Below, piece by piece: positions 55,152-64,000 of a DNA stretch of 64,000 bases; the first letter of the stretch is position 1, and every line of letters starts with the position of its first letter. The notes beneath the pieces were generated by a model, which saw nothing but the letters and a program-made list of their open reading frames with translations, was not told where the DNA came from and did no database searches. Made by a program: the position numbers and the translations under genes. This DNA is from Aliivibrio finisterrensis (GTDB lineage Bacteria > Pseudomonadota > Gammaproteobacteria > Enterobacterales > Vibrionaceae). Where the stretch lies: contig NZ_WBVP01000003.1 of NCBI RefSeq assembly GCF_008933155.1, positions 62,001-126,000 of the forward strand, read 5' to 3'.

Positions 55152-55463
55152 ATGCAGATACATCCTACCAGTTTAGAGTTTGAAAACCTCCCTAGTGTTT
55201 ATGCACTTCTCGATTCCATTATATTTATGTGGTTTATTGTTTTAGTTACGGTTGCCATTATTTCATGGGTAGCGGCTAAGATTTGGCATATTCATTCTAT
55301 TCCAAAGCATTTGGCGAAAGAAAAAGGCTTAGCGCAGGCCAAATTGATTTTTTGGATGTGTATTTTAGGTCTAGTGTGGAAACCACTATGGGTGCTGGCA
55401 GTTCTGGCTATTGTCACCGATTGGGATAAAGTTCAAGCATGGTTTAAAGGGGCGCAATCATGA
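55152..55463 (+). CDS. DUF3302 (YiaW-like) inner membrane protein
   Basis: This 103-residue protein has two membrane helices and the family segment LVWKPLWVLAVLAIVTDWDKVQAWF. It is the counterpart of the gene at 17911-18288 and pairs with the HlyD gene that follows, which overlaps it by four bases. Its function is unknown. It is probably co-transcribed with its partner under LysR control. Confidence 0.82.
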   Translation: MQIHPTSLEFENLPSVYALLDSIIFMWFIVLVTVAIISWVAAKIWHIHSIPKHLAKEKGLAQAKLIFWMCILGLVWKPLWVLAVLAIVTDWDKVQAWFKGAQS

Positions 55464-56491
55464 AAGAGATAATGTTGCCGTATATTTTAATCGTGTGGTT
55501 ATTGTTTAAATTTAATGTATTAAAGCGAACTGCGGGGAATTACTTTGTCACCACTTTTGTGGGTGTAATTTTAGCACTAGCACTATTTTTTGGACATCGA
55601 TTCTATTCGCCAGCGGATTTAACCAATTCGACGACAGTTAAAGCGCCTCACGCTGTGCTGTCTCCATCCGTTGGTCAGCATATTGATGAGATCTACATTG
55701 ATCATAACCAGCATGTTAAGAAAGGCGATATACTTTATCTGCTTAAAGATGACAAAATTACTTCTGCGATAATCGAGGTTGAGTCTGCTCAATTAGAAGT
55801 AGAAAAAAGCATTGAAGCAAAGAAGGTCGCTTTACAGCAAGCAGAGCGTAATCATCAGCGAAACCTAGGAATGAAAGAACATGTATCAGTGCGTGATACG
55901 GAAGAATCACAAGACTTGGTTGAAATGTTAATCGCTGAAATTCATGTGTTAGAAGCCAAAGATTTAGGCTTAAAAGCACAACTTACGAATTTAAATTTTG
56001 AATTGGATCGTTTAACGATCACCGCGCCTTTTGATGGCATGGTGACACACGTATTTATTGCTGACGGTTCTCGTATCGGTTCACTTCACTTATGGGATAC
56101 CAGTAAGAAGTTTGTTGAAATGCGTATTCCAGATCAATCGTATAAAAATATTCAGCCGGGGCAATTTAGTGAGTTTTTTGTAACGGCGTATCCGGGGGAA
56201 ATCTTTAGAGCAAAAGTACACAGTGTAGTCAATGCGACTGGTGAAGCGCAAGGTAGCTTATTACCTCAAGAACAGTTTGTATCTCGTCATATTCAACGTG
56301 GTTCGGCACCAGTCGGGCGAACGGTGATTCTTGAAATAGACCAAGAAACGATGGATATGCTACCAATTGGAGCGACAGGCTCTGCATGGATAAGTGCCGA
56401 GAAGCCACATTCAATTTTAGGGTTTATGGATATTATTGGTGGAGCGACGGTAAGACTAACAGCTGCAAAATCTTATCTACAAGCTTTGTAG
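55460..56491 (+). CDS. HlyD-family membrane fusion protein
   Basis: This 343-residue YiaV-like adaptor has two N-terminal membrane helices, a split lipoyl domain (VGQHIDEIYIDHNQHVKKGDILYLL and ITAPFDGMVTHVFIADGSRIG) and a coiled-coil hairpin between them. It has the same plan as the protein at 16695-17918, but is shorter in the hairpin, and ends LGFMDIIGGATVRLTAAKSYLQAL. It is paired with a DUF3302 gene; no other transporter subunit is nearby. A terminator follows at 56526-56564. Confidence 0.88.
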   Translation: MKEIMLPYILIVWLLFKFNVLKRTAGNYFVTTFVGVILALALFFGHRFYSPADLTNSTTVKAPHAVLSPSVGQHIDEIYIDHNQHVKKGDILYLLKDDKITSAIIEVESAQLEVEKSIEAKKVALQQAERNHQRNLGMKEHVSVRDTEESQDLVEMLIAEIHVLEAKDLGLKAQLTNLNFELDRLTITAPFDGMVTHVFIADGSRIGSLHLWDTSKKFVEMRIPDQSYKNIQPGQFSEFFVTAYPGEIFRAKVHSVVNATGEAQGSLLPQEQFVSRHIQRGSAPVGRTVILEIDQETMDMLPIGATGSAWISAEKPHSILGFMDIIGGATVRLTAAKSYLQAL

Positions 56492-56525
56492 TTATATAAT
56501 GTAGAGCAACACAATGTTAAAGAAG

Positions 56526-56564
56526 GCGAGTTAATTTCATTGAGTGAAGTTAGCTCGCTTTTTT
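56526..56564 (+). terminator. Terminator after the second HlyD gene
   Basis: Bases 56526-56539 pair with 56545-56558 in a 14-base-pair stem with two G-T pairs around a five-base loop, followed by six T residues. This is a strong Rho-independent terminator. Confidence 0.9.
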
Positions 56565-56644
56565 ATGTATGTACTGATTAACTAAGTGATCTTTTTACGC
56601 TAATCTGCCGTAATATTAAAAAGATAAAGTTAATGGAGCTAACG

Positions 56645-57175
56645 ATGATGAAAAAACGTATAACAAAAATAGGTTTCATAGCAACAGTATTATTAATGCT
56701 AAGTGGTTGCTTAGGGATGCCAAAGGGCGTTGAACCCGTATCAGGCTTTGAATTAAATCGCTATTTAGGCAAATGGTATGAAGTGGCACGGTTAAATCAT
56801 TCTTTTGAAGAAGGGTTGAGTAAAGTCAGCGCCGAATACAGCATGAATGAAGATGGAAGCGTTAAGGTCATTAACCGAGGCTATTCAAAAGAAGATAAAG
56901 AGTGGAATGAAGCAGAAGGGAGAGCGAAATTCATTGATGCAGAAGACCAAGGGTATCTTAAAGTCTCGTTCTTTGGCCCTTTCTACGGATCATACGTGGT
57001 GTTTGAATTAGATAAAGAAAATTACCAATATGCGTTTGTATCAGGCCCTGATCTTGATTACTTATGGCTACTCTCTCGAACAAAAGAAGTTGACCAAGAA
57101 GTGATTGAGCGTTTTGTATTAACGGCTCAATCACTTGGCTTTAAAACAAATGAACTTATTTTTGTTGAGCAATAA
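56645..57175 (+). CDS. blc: Outer-membrane lipocalin
   Basis: This 176-residue lipoprotein carries a lipobox LSGC (cysteine after the signal peptide FIATVLLMLSGC) and the lipocalin signature GKWYEVARLNHSFE. The later strands match E. coli Blc, which binds lysophospholipids and fatty acids in the outer membrane. The ATG at 56645 follows GGAG at six bases; an in-frame ATG at 56633 is less likely. It stands alone. Confidence 0.9.
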   Translation: MMKKRITKIGFIATVLLMLSGCLGMPKGVEPVSGFELNRYLGKWYEVARLNHSFEEGLSKVSAEYSMNEDGSVKVINRGYSKEDKEWNEAEGRAKFIDAEDQGYLKVSFFGPFYGSYVVFELDKENYQYAFVSGPDLDYLWLLSRTKEVDQEVIERFVLTAQSLGFKTNELIFVEQ

Positions 57176-57236
57176 TTAAATTGTCGCGTTAGTAAATGGA
57201 TATTCTTGGGATCTAATAGGTATCCTTGCCTATTAA

Positions 57237-58496
57237 CTACCGCGCTAACTTATGGTGCGCTCGTGAAAAATGCCCCGCACAAAACGCACCAACTATAGAT
57301 AGCTCTCCAGCTAAACATAAAGCAGCACATACTTCCGCTAATGCTTGAGATTTACCAGCACCGTGCAATCCCATCAATTCTAAGCAGGCTTTTTGGCTTG
57401 GTAATCCAGTTCCGCCTCCAACTGTGCCTAGCATTAAGTTTGGTAAGGTAACACTAGCATATAAGTCGCCATTTTTATCCACTTCAATGCGAGTCATCCC
57501 AATGGCTGATTCAGCCACACACGCAGCATCTTGCCCGCAAGCGATATAAAGAGCAGCAAGTGCATTGGCATAATGAGCATTAATACCTATAGTTCCGCTG
57601 AGCGTCGCACCAACTGTACTCATTTGAGTGAATTGCATCATTTTCTCAGGGGTGGTGTGTAGGTATTTTTTTATTAGCTCAGCAGGAATATGCGCTTCAG
57701 CGGTCACTTTTTTGCCGCGAACACTGCGTAAGGTTTGGCTGCTTGCTTTTTTATCCCCTGATAAGTTGCCATCTAAGTAGGCATTTTCGGGTGTGATAGG
57801 GGAGTTCTCCATGATGTAGCTAAACACGGCATTGGTCGCTATGGTGACCATGTTCTGTCCTGAAGCATCACCAGTTAAAAACTCAAAGACCAAATAAACA
57901 TGATTGCCTTCGATACTGATATTAATGTCGCTGAGTTTCCCGTGCGATGTGGTCGACTCTGCCAGTTGTTTGAACGTGTCGTACTGGGTTACGGCCCACG
58001 CTACGAATTGTCCTGCTTCAGCTAAACCAAAAAAAGCAAATGCAGGAGTACGAGTGACCCCTTCGTTTAATAGCATGGCACTTGCGCCACCACTTGCCGT
58101 TAGCAGTTGTGCCCCGCGATTATAAGAGGCCACTAAAGCCGCTTCTGTGGTGGCAAGAGGCACTAAGTAATCATCATTGGCAAATAAGCCATTCACGCGT
58201 AATGGGCCTGCAAGACCAACAGGCAGTTTAACCGTACCAATAAAATGCTCGATATTTTTCTCGTACACATGGCTTTGGGCCTGGGTGTGCGGGTCGAGTA
58301 ATTCTGATTGCAGCTCAGGTTTGGCTAGCTTATCCCAACGGCGAGTTAGGTTTTTTTCTGTTAGATAAGGGCTAGGGGTGATTTTATTGATTGGTCTTTC
58401 AAAGTGAGGGTTGAGCGATTGCTCTAATTTATCTGCAGAGATATCGCCCCCTAAGATTGAAACATAGTCACGGCGGTGCAGATTCAGTTTTGGCAT
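57237..58496 (-). CDS. HMG-CoA reductase (class I type)
   Basis: This 419-residue protein resembles 3-hydroxy-3-methylglutaryl-CoA reductase, which makes mevalonate with NADPH. It has the catalytic-domain motifs ENIEHFIGTVKLPVGLAGPL, PLATTEAALVASYNRG, GDASGQNM (usually GDAMGMNM), LDGNLSGDKKA with the catalytic lysine, and GTVGGGTGLPSQ. It has no membrane domain. No other mevalonate pathway genes are nearby, which makes its role unclear. It stands alone on the minus strand, opposite speA. Confidence 0.9.
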   Translation of the reverse strand: MPKLNLHRRDYVSILGGDISADKLEQSLNPHFERPINKITPSPYLTEKNLTRRWDKLAKPELQSELLDPHTQAQSHVYEKNIEHFIGTVKLPVGLAGPLRVNGLFANDDYLVPLATTEAALVASYNRGAQLLTASGGASAMLLNEGVTRTPAFAFFGLAEAGQFVAWAVTQYDTFKQLAESTTSHGKLSDINISIEGNHVYLVFEFLTGDASGQNMVTIATNAVFSYIMENSPITPENAYLDGNLSGDKKASSQTLRSVRGKKVTAEAHIPAELIKKYLHTTPEKMMQFTQMSTVGATLSGTIGINAHYANALAALYIACGQDAACVAESAIGMTRIEVDKNGDLYASVTLPNLMLGTVGGGTGLPSQKACLELMGLHGAGKSQALAEVCAALCLAGELSIVGAFCAGHFSRAHHKLAR

Positions 58497-58795
58497 AAGA
58501 ACATATTAATTACAGCAAATGTTGAATGAGATTCTACTGTTTCGTATCAGATAAACAAGGATAATGACAAAAAGCGTTACAGTTTTATCTCTCAATTTTG
58601 AACTAAGATAACGACAAATATTTTCGATTCTTACGATAAATATTCATTATTGGACTACGTTTAGATAATGTTAGTTAATGCCGTCGACAACTTGTTAGAT
58701 TACAAGGATTGTTAGGGATAACACGCCCTAGGTTATGCTTCGATATTCCAACGAAGTATTTTCTTTTGATGGCCCTATATATGTGAGGTCGAGAT

Positions 58796-60706
58796 TTGGA
58801 ACATTCGGTTAATTTGGATCGTATCCGTGCTGAGTATAATGTAAAGCACTGGAGCCAAGGTTTTTACGGTATTGATGATAATGGTGAAGTGTATGTTTCA
58901 CCGCGTAGTGAATCTGATCATCAAGTCCCATTAAGTCATATTGTGAATCAATTAGAGCAGCGAAATATCGGATTGCCTGCTTTGGTTCGTTTTCCCCAAA
59001 TCGTTCATCAGCGCGTACATAATATTTGTAATGCATTTAACCAAGCGATTGATGAATACCAATATGAAAACCATTACCTTCTTGTTTACCCAATTAAAGT
59101 AAACCAACAAAAAGAAGTGGTTGATGAAATTCTTGCAAGTCAGGCGCAATTAGAGCAAAAGCAATTAGGTCTAGAGGCGGGCAGTAAGCCTGAGCTATTA
59201 GCCGTACTAGCATTAGCTCAAAAAGCGAGTTCAGTTATCGTATGCAATGGTTATAAAGACCGTGAGTACGTTCGCTTAGCGCTGATTGGTGAGAAACTTG
59301 GTCACAGTGTTTTTATCGTTCTAGAAAAATTATCAGAATTAGATTTAGTTCTGTCTGAAGCAAAGGCATTAGGTGTTAAACCACGCCTTGGTTTGCGTAT
59401 TCGTCTTGCCTCTCAAGGAGCAGGAAAATGGCAAGCAAGTGGTGGTGAAAAATCTAAATTTGGTTTGTCTGCCTCTCAAGTATTAACGGTAATTAATCGT
59501 CTAAAAGCAGAAGACCAACTAGATATTTTAGAGCTTGTGCATTTCCACCTTGGTTCACAAATGGCGAACATTCGTGATGTTCGTAATGGTGTGAGTGAAG
59601 CGGCTCGTTTTTACTGTGAATTACGTGATATTGGCGCAAAACTAAAATACCTCGATGTGGGTGGTGGTTTGGCGGTGGATTACGATGGTACTCGTAGCCA
59701 ATCATCTAACTCTATGAACTACGGTTTGGCGGAATACGCGCGTAATATAGTGATGACTATTGGTGATATTTGTCAGCTTTACTCACAACCAATGCCAGTG
59801 ATCATTTCTGAATCTGGACGTTCGTTAACGGCGCATCACGCCGTGTTAATTACTAACGTTATTGGTACAGAAAGCTACACGCCAGAAGCAATAGAAGCGC
59901 CTTGTGGTGATGATCCTTTGCTATTACATAATATGTGGCGTAACTTAGAGCAGTTAGAAAATGGTGGCGATGATCGCGCATTAATTGAGATTTATAACGA
60001 TACTCAATGTGACGTAGCAGAAGCGCATAATCAGTTTGCGACAGGCATGATTAACCTGCAACACCGTGCATGGGCAGAGCAAATATCATTACGCATTAAT
60101 TATGAATTAAGCGTAAAAATGAGCACTAAGAACCGTTACCACCGCCCAATTCTAGATGAATTGAGCGAGCGTTTAGCGGATAAATTCTTTGTGAACTTCT
60201 CTCTGTTCCAATCGTTACCAGATGCATGGGGTATTGATCAGGTCTTCCCTGTGATGCCATTAAGTGGTCTTGATAATGCGGATGAACATCGCGCAGTTGT
60301 ACTGGATATTACGTGTGACTCAGACGGTACGATTGACCAATATGTTGATGGTCAAGGTATTGAAACCACACTGCCAGTCCCGGCTTGGAATCCAGATGAG
60401 CCTTATTTGATGGGCTTTTTCTTAGTGGGCGCATATCAAGAGATCTTGGGTGATATGCATAACCTATTTGGCGATACTCACAGCGTTGTTGTTAATGTTG
60501 ATGAAAATGGTGAAGCAAATATCGATTACATCAATGAAGGCGATACCGTTGAAGATATGATGCGTTATGTGCATATTGATGTGGATTTGATCCGTCAAAA
60601 TTATAGAGATATGGTAATAGCTAAAGTGTCACAAGAAGAACAGCAAAGCGTGCTTGAAGAGTTAGAGCAAGGCTTAATGGGTTACACTTATTTGGAGGAT
60701 TTTTAA
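58796..60706 (+). CDS. speA: Biosynthetic arginine decarboxylase
   Basis: SpeA turns arginine into agmatine, the first step of putrescine synthesis, using pyridoxal phosphate. The 636-residue protein has the usual length and the blocks [12 protein letters not shown] (with the cofactor lysine), [35 protein letters not shown] and the C-terminal [10 protein letters not shown]. The start is a TTG at 58796 behind GAGG; it gives [20 protein letters not shown], as in other SpeA. It overlaps speB by one base (TAATG), so the two steps of the pathway are encoded together. Confidence 0.97.
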   Translation: MEHSVNLDRIRAEYNVKHWSQGFYGIDDNGEVYVSPRSESDHQVPLSHIVNQLEQRNIGLPALVRFPQIVHQRVHNICNAFNQAIDEYQYENHYLLVYPIKVNQQKEVVDEILASQAQLEQKQLGLEAGSKPELLAVLALAQKASSVIVCNGYKDREYVRLALIGEKLGHSVFIVLEKLSELDLVLSEAKALGVKPRLGLRIRLASQGAGKWQASGGEKSKFGLSASQVLTVINRLKAEDQLDILELVHFHLGSQMANIRDVRNGVSEAARFYCELRDIGAKLKYLDVGGGLAVDYDGTRSQSSNSMNYGLAEYARNIVMTIGDICQLYSQPMPVIISESGRSLTAHHAVLITNVIGTESYTPEAIEAPCGDDPLLLHNMWRNLEQLENGGDDRALIEIYNDTQCDVAEAHNQFATGMINLQHRAWAEQISLRINYELSVKMSTKNRYHRPILDELSERLADKFFVNFSLFQSLPDAWGIDQVFPVMPLSGLDNADEHRAVVLDITCDSDGTIDQYVDGQGIETTLPVPAWNPDEPYLMGFFLVGAYQEILGDMHNLFGDTHSVVVNVDENGEANIDYINEGDTVEDMMRYVHIDVDLIRQNYRDMVIAKVSQEEQQSVLEELEQGLMGYTYLEDF

Positions 60707-61632
60707 TGAACGATTTATTTACTAAAAAAGATTATTCATTGTATTCAAATGCAATGACCTTCATGCGTCGTCCATTGGTACAAAATCCAGTTGATAACGA
60801 TGCGGATATTGTTGTATTAGGTGCACCTTTCGACATGGCAACATCAGGTCGTCCTGGTGCACGTTTAGGTCCAGATGCGATCCGTCGTGTATCAGTAAAT
60901 CTAGCGTGGGAAGGCAAAAAATTCCCATGGGATTTTAATGTATTTGAACACACTAAAGTGATTGATTCTGGTGATCTTGTCTTTGATACGGGCGATGCAG
61001 AAGATCTAACCGTTCGTCTTGAAGCGGCGGCGGATGCCATCCTAAATAGTGGAAAAACTCTGTTAGGTTTAGGTGGCGATCACTTTATCACACTTCCATT
61101 ACTACGTTCTTACGCGAAAAAATACGGTGAGATGGCATTAATTCATTTTGATGCTCACACTGATACTTATAGCCATGGCAGCCGTTACGATCACGGTACC
61201 ATGTTTTATCACGCACCAAACGAAGGCCTGATCTCACCAGAGCATTCTGTTCAGATTGGTATTCGTACTGAGTATAAAAAAGAAAATCACGGTTTTAATG
61301 TGATTAATGCAATGCAAGCCAATGACATGAGTGCAGATGCCATTATAGAGCAAGTAAAGGGTATTGTAGGTGACAAACCAGTATATCTAACGTTTGATAT
61401 TGATTGTCTAGATCCTGCGTTTGCTCCGGGTACAGGCACACCAGTGTGCGGTGGTTTAAATTCAGATAAGGTTTTAAAAATTATCCGTGGTTTGCAAGGT
61501 ATTAATATGGTCGGTATGGATGTAGTAGAAGTATCACCAGCTTACGATCAAAGCGAAATCACAGCATTAGCAGGTGCGACGATAGCTCTTGAATTGTTAT
61601 ATGTTTGGACTGCGAACCGTTTAAACAAATAA
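60706..61632 (+). CDS. speB: Agmatinase
   Basis: SpeB splits agmatine into putrescine and urea with two manganese ions. The 308-residue protein has the ureohydrolase metal motifs [20 protein letters not shown] and [18 protein letters not shown]. It is translationally coupled to speA and ends at a strong terminator. Together the two genes give a complete arginine-to-putrescine route. Confidence 0.97.
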   Translation: MNDLFTKKDYSLYSNAMTFMRRPLVQNPVDNDADIVVLGAPFDMATSGRPGARLGPDAIRRVSVNLAWEGKKFPWDFNVFEHTKVIDSGDLVFDTGDAEDLTVRLEAAADAILNSGKTLLGLGGDHFITLPLLRSYAKKYGEMALIHFDAHTDTYSHGSRYDHGTMFYHAPNEGLISPEHSVQIGIRTEYKKENHGFNVINAMQANDMSADAIIEQVKGIVGDKPVYLTFDIDCLDPAFAPGTGTPVCGGLNSDKVLKIIRGLQGINMVGMDVVEVSPAYDQSEITALAGATIALELLYVWTANRLNK

Positions 61633-61659
61633 GCATTATAAAAGCTAAGTAAGATATAT

Positions 61660-61692
61660 AAACCCGCTGAATGAAAGTTCAGCGGGTTTATT
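61660..61692. terminator. Terminator after speB
   Basis: Bases 61660-61670 pair perfectly with 61679-61689 around an eight-base loop. Short T-runs are present on both strands, so it may also serve the convergent peptidase gene. Confidence 0.88.
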
Positions 61693-61712
61693 CTTTTCAG
61701 GATCCAGGATTT

Positions 61713-62618
61713 TTATTTAAAACAGCGAGATTGTGAAACTTGTGCTTTCTTGTTTATCGCTTGCATAACCGCGTTAGGATTGGCTTTATATAAACGATTT
61801 AAAGACGTCGCTGTTTTTAATTCTGTTTGCAAATATGACGTGTAATCTTTGAATGTATTCATCTGCTTAGAACCGTAACTTTGTTGGCATGACTGAACCC
61901 AATCAACATAATGGTTAAAAAATATTGAGGCATCTTTGGTTGGCATCGCCGTCATTAAATACGCCATATCTCGGCTGGTTTGAAAGTGCTGAAAATCAAT
62001 GGGGGTATCCCAATAACCACCCCAGTAGATGAATCCATTTTTAGCAAAAATATGGATTACTCCTTCTGCAAACCCCTTTCTGTCATTTTTTCCTAAACGT
62101 TGTAACATTCGGTTTGAATATTCGTGGCCTTTTAATGGTTTGAATGTTGCGGTTCCCCATGATGTAAATTCAACAAATGGATTTTGTAACGGGTTAATAT
62201 CAATAGCAACACCATAAGCATGTAAAGAGAGGGAAGATTTCCCTGCAATCGGTCGGTAGTTAAATGCTGAGGTGTTATTGGCATCCATGGATTTAACATC
62301 ATTACCAGCGTAATACTCGATAGGTTTGGCTTGAGCTATTGGGAAGCCTTGCTGATACAAGGTATCAAAAATACGGTTAACATGAGGAGCTACAGCATCC
62401 AATACAACCAATTTACCTGTCGTTGTTTTTCCATCAAACGTGTAATGTTTAAAGGTGACATTACGTAAACGGTCACATTGAACTGGCGCTTTAGTCGACA
62501 TAACGCCATTGCCGATCATGGCTTGGCATTGAGATGAACTAAGTGGAGTTACACTAGCCCAAAGTGGGGTGGAGAAAACAGCCATAGCCACTGCACTTAT
62601 TATAGAGATTATTTTCAT
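61713..62618 (-). CDS. M15-family peptidase, secreted
   Basis: This 301-residue protein has a signal peptide (SIISAVAMAVFSTPLWAS) and an M15-type zinc peptidase domain with the metal motif SLHAYGVAIDINP (SxHxxGxAxD) and a later WGGYWDTPIDFQHF for the catalytic acid and third ligand. This family cuts D-Ala or L-Ala-D-Glu bonds in peptidoglycan. It probably acts in the periplasm. It stands alone. Confidence 0.85.
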   Translation of the reverse strand: MKIISIISAVAMAVFSTPLWASVTPLSSSQCQAMIGNGVMSTKAPVQCDRLRNVTFKHYTFDGKTTTGKLVVLDAVAPHVNRIFDTLYQQGFPIAQAKPIEYYAGNDVKSMDANNTSAFNYRPIAGKSSLSLHAYGVAIDINPLQNPFVEFTSWGTATFKPLKGHEYSNRMLQRLGKNDRKGFAEGVIHIFAKNGFIYWGGYWDTPIDFQHFQTSRDMAYLMTAMPTKDASIFFNHYVDWVQSCQQSYGSKQMNTFKDYTSYLQTELKTATSLNRLYKANPNAVMQAINKKAQVSQSRCFK

Positions 62619-62991
62619 TTATTTAGAATACCTAACCATGAGCGGGGGAAATTATGTTATGTGTTGATAATAAATGCATAGCAGGACTATGGCAGTATTT
62701 ATTTAGGGATTGAGAGTAAATAATGCACCATTTAGAATGGTGATCTCGCTTCAAAGTTACTTTTGTCGAATTTTGATCATCGATAGAAGGAGATTGGTAG
62801 ACATCAACAAATACTAGGGATAAAATTTTGTTGATTTACTTAGGGATAAGTAATTATTCTCTTCATTATGCCATTGATGGCTTTTTTAGTTAATCAGGGA
62901 AAGATGCGTATCTGGATAAGTTTTAGTGTTAAAGAATATCCAGATGAGTATCTAATCCTTGTCGATATAGACGTAGGAGTATAGAGTCATA
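62619..62991. other. 373-base intergenic region before the DUF748 gene
   Basis: No gene is seen. A 9-base inverted repeat joins 62910-62918 (ATCTGGATA) with 62937-62945 and could be an operator or leader hairpin. A GGAG sequence lies a little far from the ATG of the next gene. Promoters for both divergent genes must lie here, but I cannot place them. Confidence 0.6.
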
Positions 62992-64000
62992 ATGTCGAAC
63001 AAATTCAAAACAGCAATTGCAACGTTTCGTGCTTTTCCTCGACGTATTCGCTGGAGTACGTATGCATTAAGTGCTTATCTTTTATATGCCGCATTGTTTG
63101 GTTTACTGGTTCCTTATATTGCTAAGCAGCAGGTTCCAGAGCACCTATCTAAACTCATAGAACGCCCAGTGATGTTAGCTGATGTGACGTTTAACCCTTT
63201 TACTCTTCAGTTAGATTTAGATCAGTTTTCTATCCAGAGCATTGAGTCTTCAGATTCTTTTGTCAGTTTTGAAAATGCCAGCATTCAAGTTAATTTTTGG
63301 GAGTCCATTTTTAATGCCGCTATCACAATTGAATATATTGCATTAGATAAGCCTTATATTGATATTGAACGCCTAAATAACACAGAACAGCTGGTATTTA
63401 ATTTCAGTGATATTTTAGATGCCGTAAATCGCAATTGGGTTTCAGAAGAAAAGCCTGAACCCAAGATACAAGAGCCCACTGAACGCCATAAGGCACTATT
63501 CCCTGTACTGATTAAACAAACCACTCTAGCACAAGGTAATGTTCGCTTCGTTGATGGTGTTACAACAACAGAATTAGCGTATCCCGATATCAATTTCACG
63601 TTAGGTACGTTTTCTACTCAAGGCTTATTAACAGATGCAGAGCAAAAGAATAACTACCATGTACAAATTACCGATGCAGATTCGGGCAAGGTAGAGCTGA
63701 AAGGCCAAGTGCAATTAAAACCACTAGAAGTGGTTGGTGATATTAATGTTCAGCAGGTTCAATTACCACGCTTATGGAGCTTTATTGAAAAAGACATTAT
63801 TGCCAAATTAACTTCGGGTAATGTGAATTTTTCATCGAACTATCATCTGGCTCAAACCATAGGTGATACCAAAAGTGATGATACGATGAGCATCACTAGC
63901 GACAATGGCCTATTCTCCATTCATAATCTAAATTTTAATGCAGAAGATAAATCTATTGTTTCTTTGCCTGATTTTTCAGTGAATGGCATAGCGGCGAATG
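62992..64000 (+). CDS. DUF748/AsmA-like membrane protein, 3' end missing
   Basis: The frame is open to the window edge, giving 336 residues of a larger protein. It starts MSNKFKTAIATFRAFPRRIRW with a following membrane helix (SAYLLYAALFGLLVPYIA), then extended strands typical of DUF748, for example VMLADVTFNPFTLQLDLDQFSIQ and IEYIALDKPYIDIERL, and the proline-rich linker EEKPEPKIQEP. DUF748 proteins share the AsmA-like repeating beta-groove fold and sit in the inner membrane and periplasm. The full protein is usually around 1000 residues, so much lies beyond the window. Confidence 0.85.
   Translation, partial: MSNKFKTAIATFRAFPRRIRWSTYALSAYLLYAALFGLLVPYIAKQQVPEHLSKLIERPVMLADVTFNPFTLQLDLDQFSIQSIESSDSFVSFENASIQVNFWESIFNAAITIEYIALDKPYIDIERLNNTEQLVFNFSDILDAVNRNWVSEEKPEPKIQEPTERHKALFPVLIKQTTLAQGNVRFVDGVTTTELAYPDINFTLGTFSTQGLLTDAEQKNNYHVQITDADSGKVELKGQVQLKPLEVVGDINVQQVQLPRLWSFIEKDIIAKLTSGNVNFSSNYHLAQTIGDTKSDDTMSITSDNGLFSIHNLNFNAEDKSIVSLPDFSVNGIAAN

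Noticed and set aside
58497-58795. Regulatory element in the gap between HMG-CoA reductase and speA
   Set aside because: I saw no hairpin, palindrome or known site that stands out; only the GAGG ribosome site before the TTG start.
1-64000. Insertion sequences, prophage, CRISPR arrays, tRNA or rRNA genes
   Set aside because: I looked on both strands and saw no transposase or integrase gene, no spaced direct repeats, and no structured RNA I could support.

Overview
The window looks like a chromosomal segment of a marine bioluminescent vibrio of the Aliivibrio group. The left edge carries luxA (partial), luxB, luxE and luxG followed by a convergent luxR and a luxI. These proteins closely match my memory of the Vibrio fischeri family, and the base composition is AT-rich throughout. 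In V. fischeri luxR and luxI sit upstream of luxCDABEG. Here the luxR-luxI pair lies downstream of luxG, an order I recall for the cold-water relatives A. logei and A. salmonicida. The species call is an inference from gene order and needs a database check.

Layout: 1-5.4 kb holds the lux genes. 5.4-9.6 kb holds a deoxycytidylate deaminase-type protein, a MATE exporter, a hexapeptide acetyltransferase and a CorC/HlyC-type membrane protein. 9.8-13.9 kb is a cyclic-di-GMP cluster with two tandem, related GGEEF cyclases and a CSS-EAL phosphodiesterase that carries a 9-bp tandem repeat. 14-20 kb has an ABC exporter, a RecX-like protein, an HlyD/DUF3302 module with an AraC regulator, and a YhcH-family protein. 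20-21.2 kb is an AT-rich island with a large gene-free stretch and an orphan possible RNase-toxin-like gene.

21.4-30.9 kb is a nitric-oxide and respiration region: hcr, hcp, norR, then a cytochrome c-ccoN-ccoO-ccoP operon whose CcoP is fused to a triheme dehydrogenase-type cytochrome, giving five haem motifs. GT-N7-AC palindromes and a GG-N10-GC promoter tie hcp to NorR and sigma-54. A third matching palindrome lies between norR and the oxidase operon. 30.9-42.7 kb holds an ACR3 arsenite pump with an ArsR regulator, small unknown genes, a zinc carboxypeptidase, an aminotransferase with a divergent AraC regulator, a RarD-like transporter, DsbA-like and GST-like proteins, a Fur-box-preceded metal exporter candidate, and astB.

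42.8-53.1 kb is a nitrate assimilation locus. A molybdenum nitrate reductase gene diverges from nirB-nirD-transporter-phosphatase/kinase. Two oppositely directed sigma-54 promoter matches flank a shared NtrC-like site. A leucine-rich-repeat kinase gene converges on the end. 53.3-64 kb holds an outer-membrane protein, a LysR regulator with a second HlyD/DUF3302 module, a lipocalin, an HMG-CoA reductase, speA-speB, an M15 peptidase and the start of a DUF748 protein. I saw no rRNA, tRNA, insertion sequence, prophage or CRISPR array.
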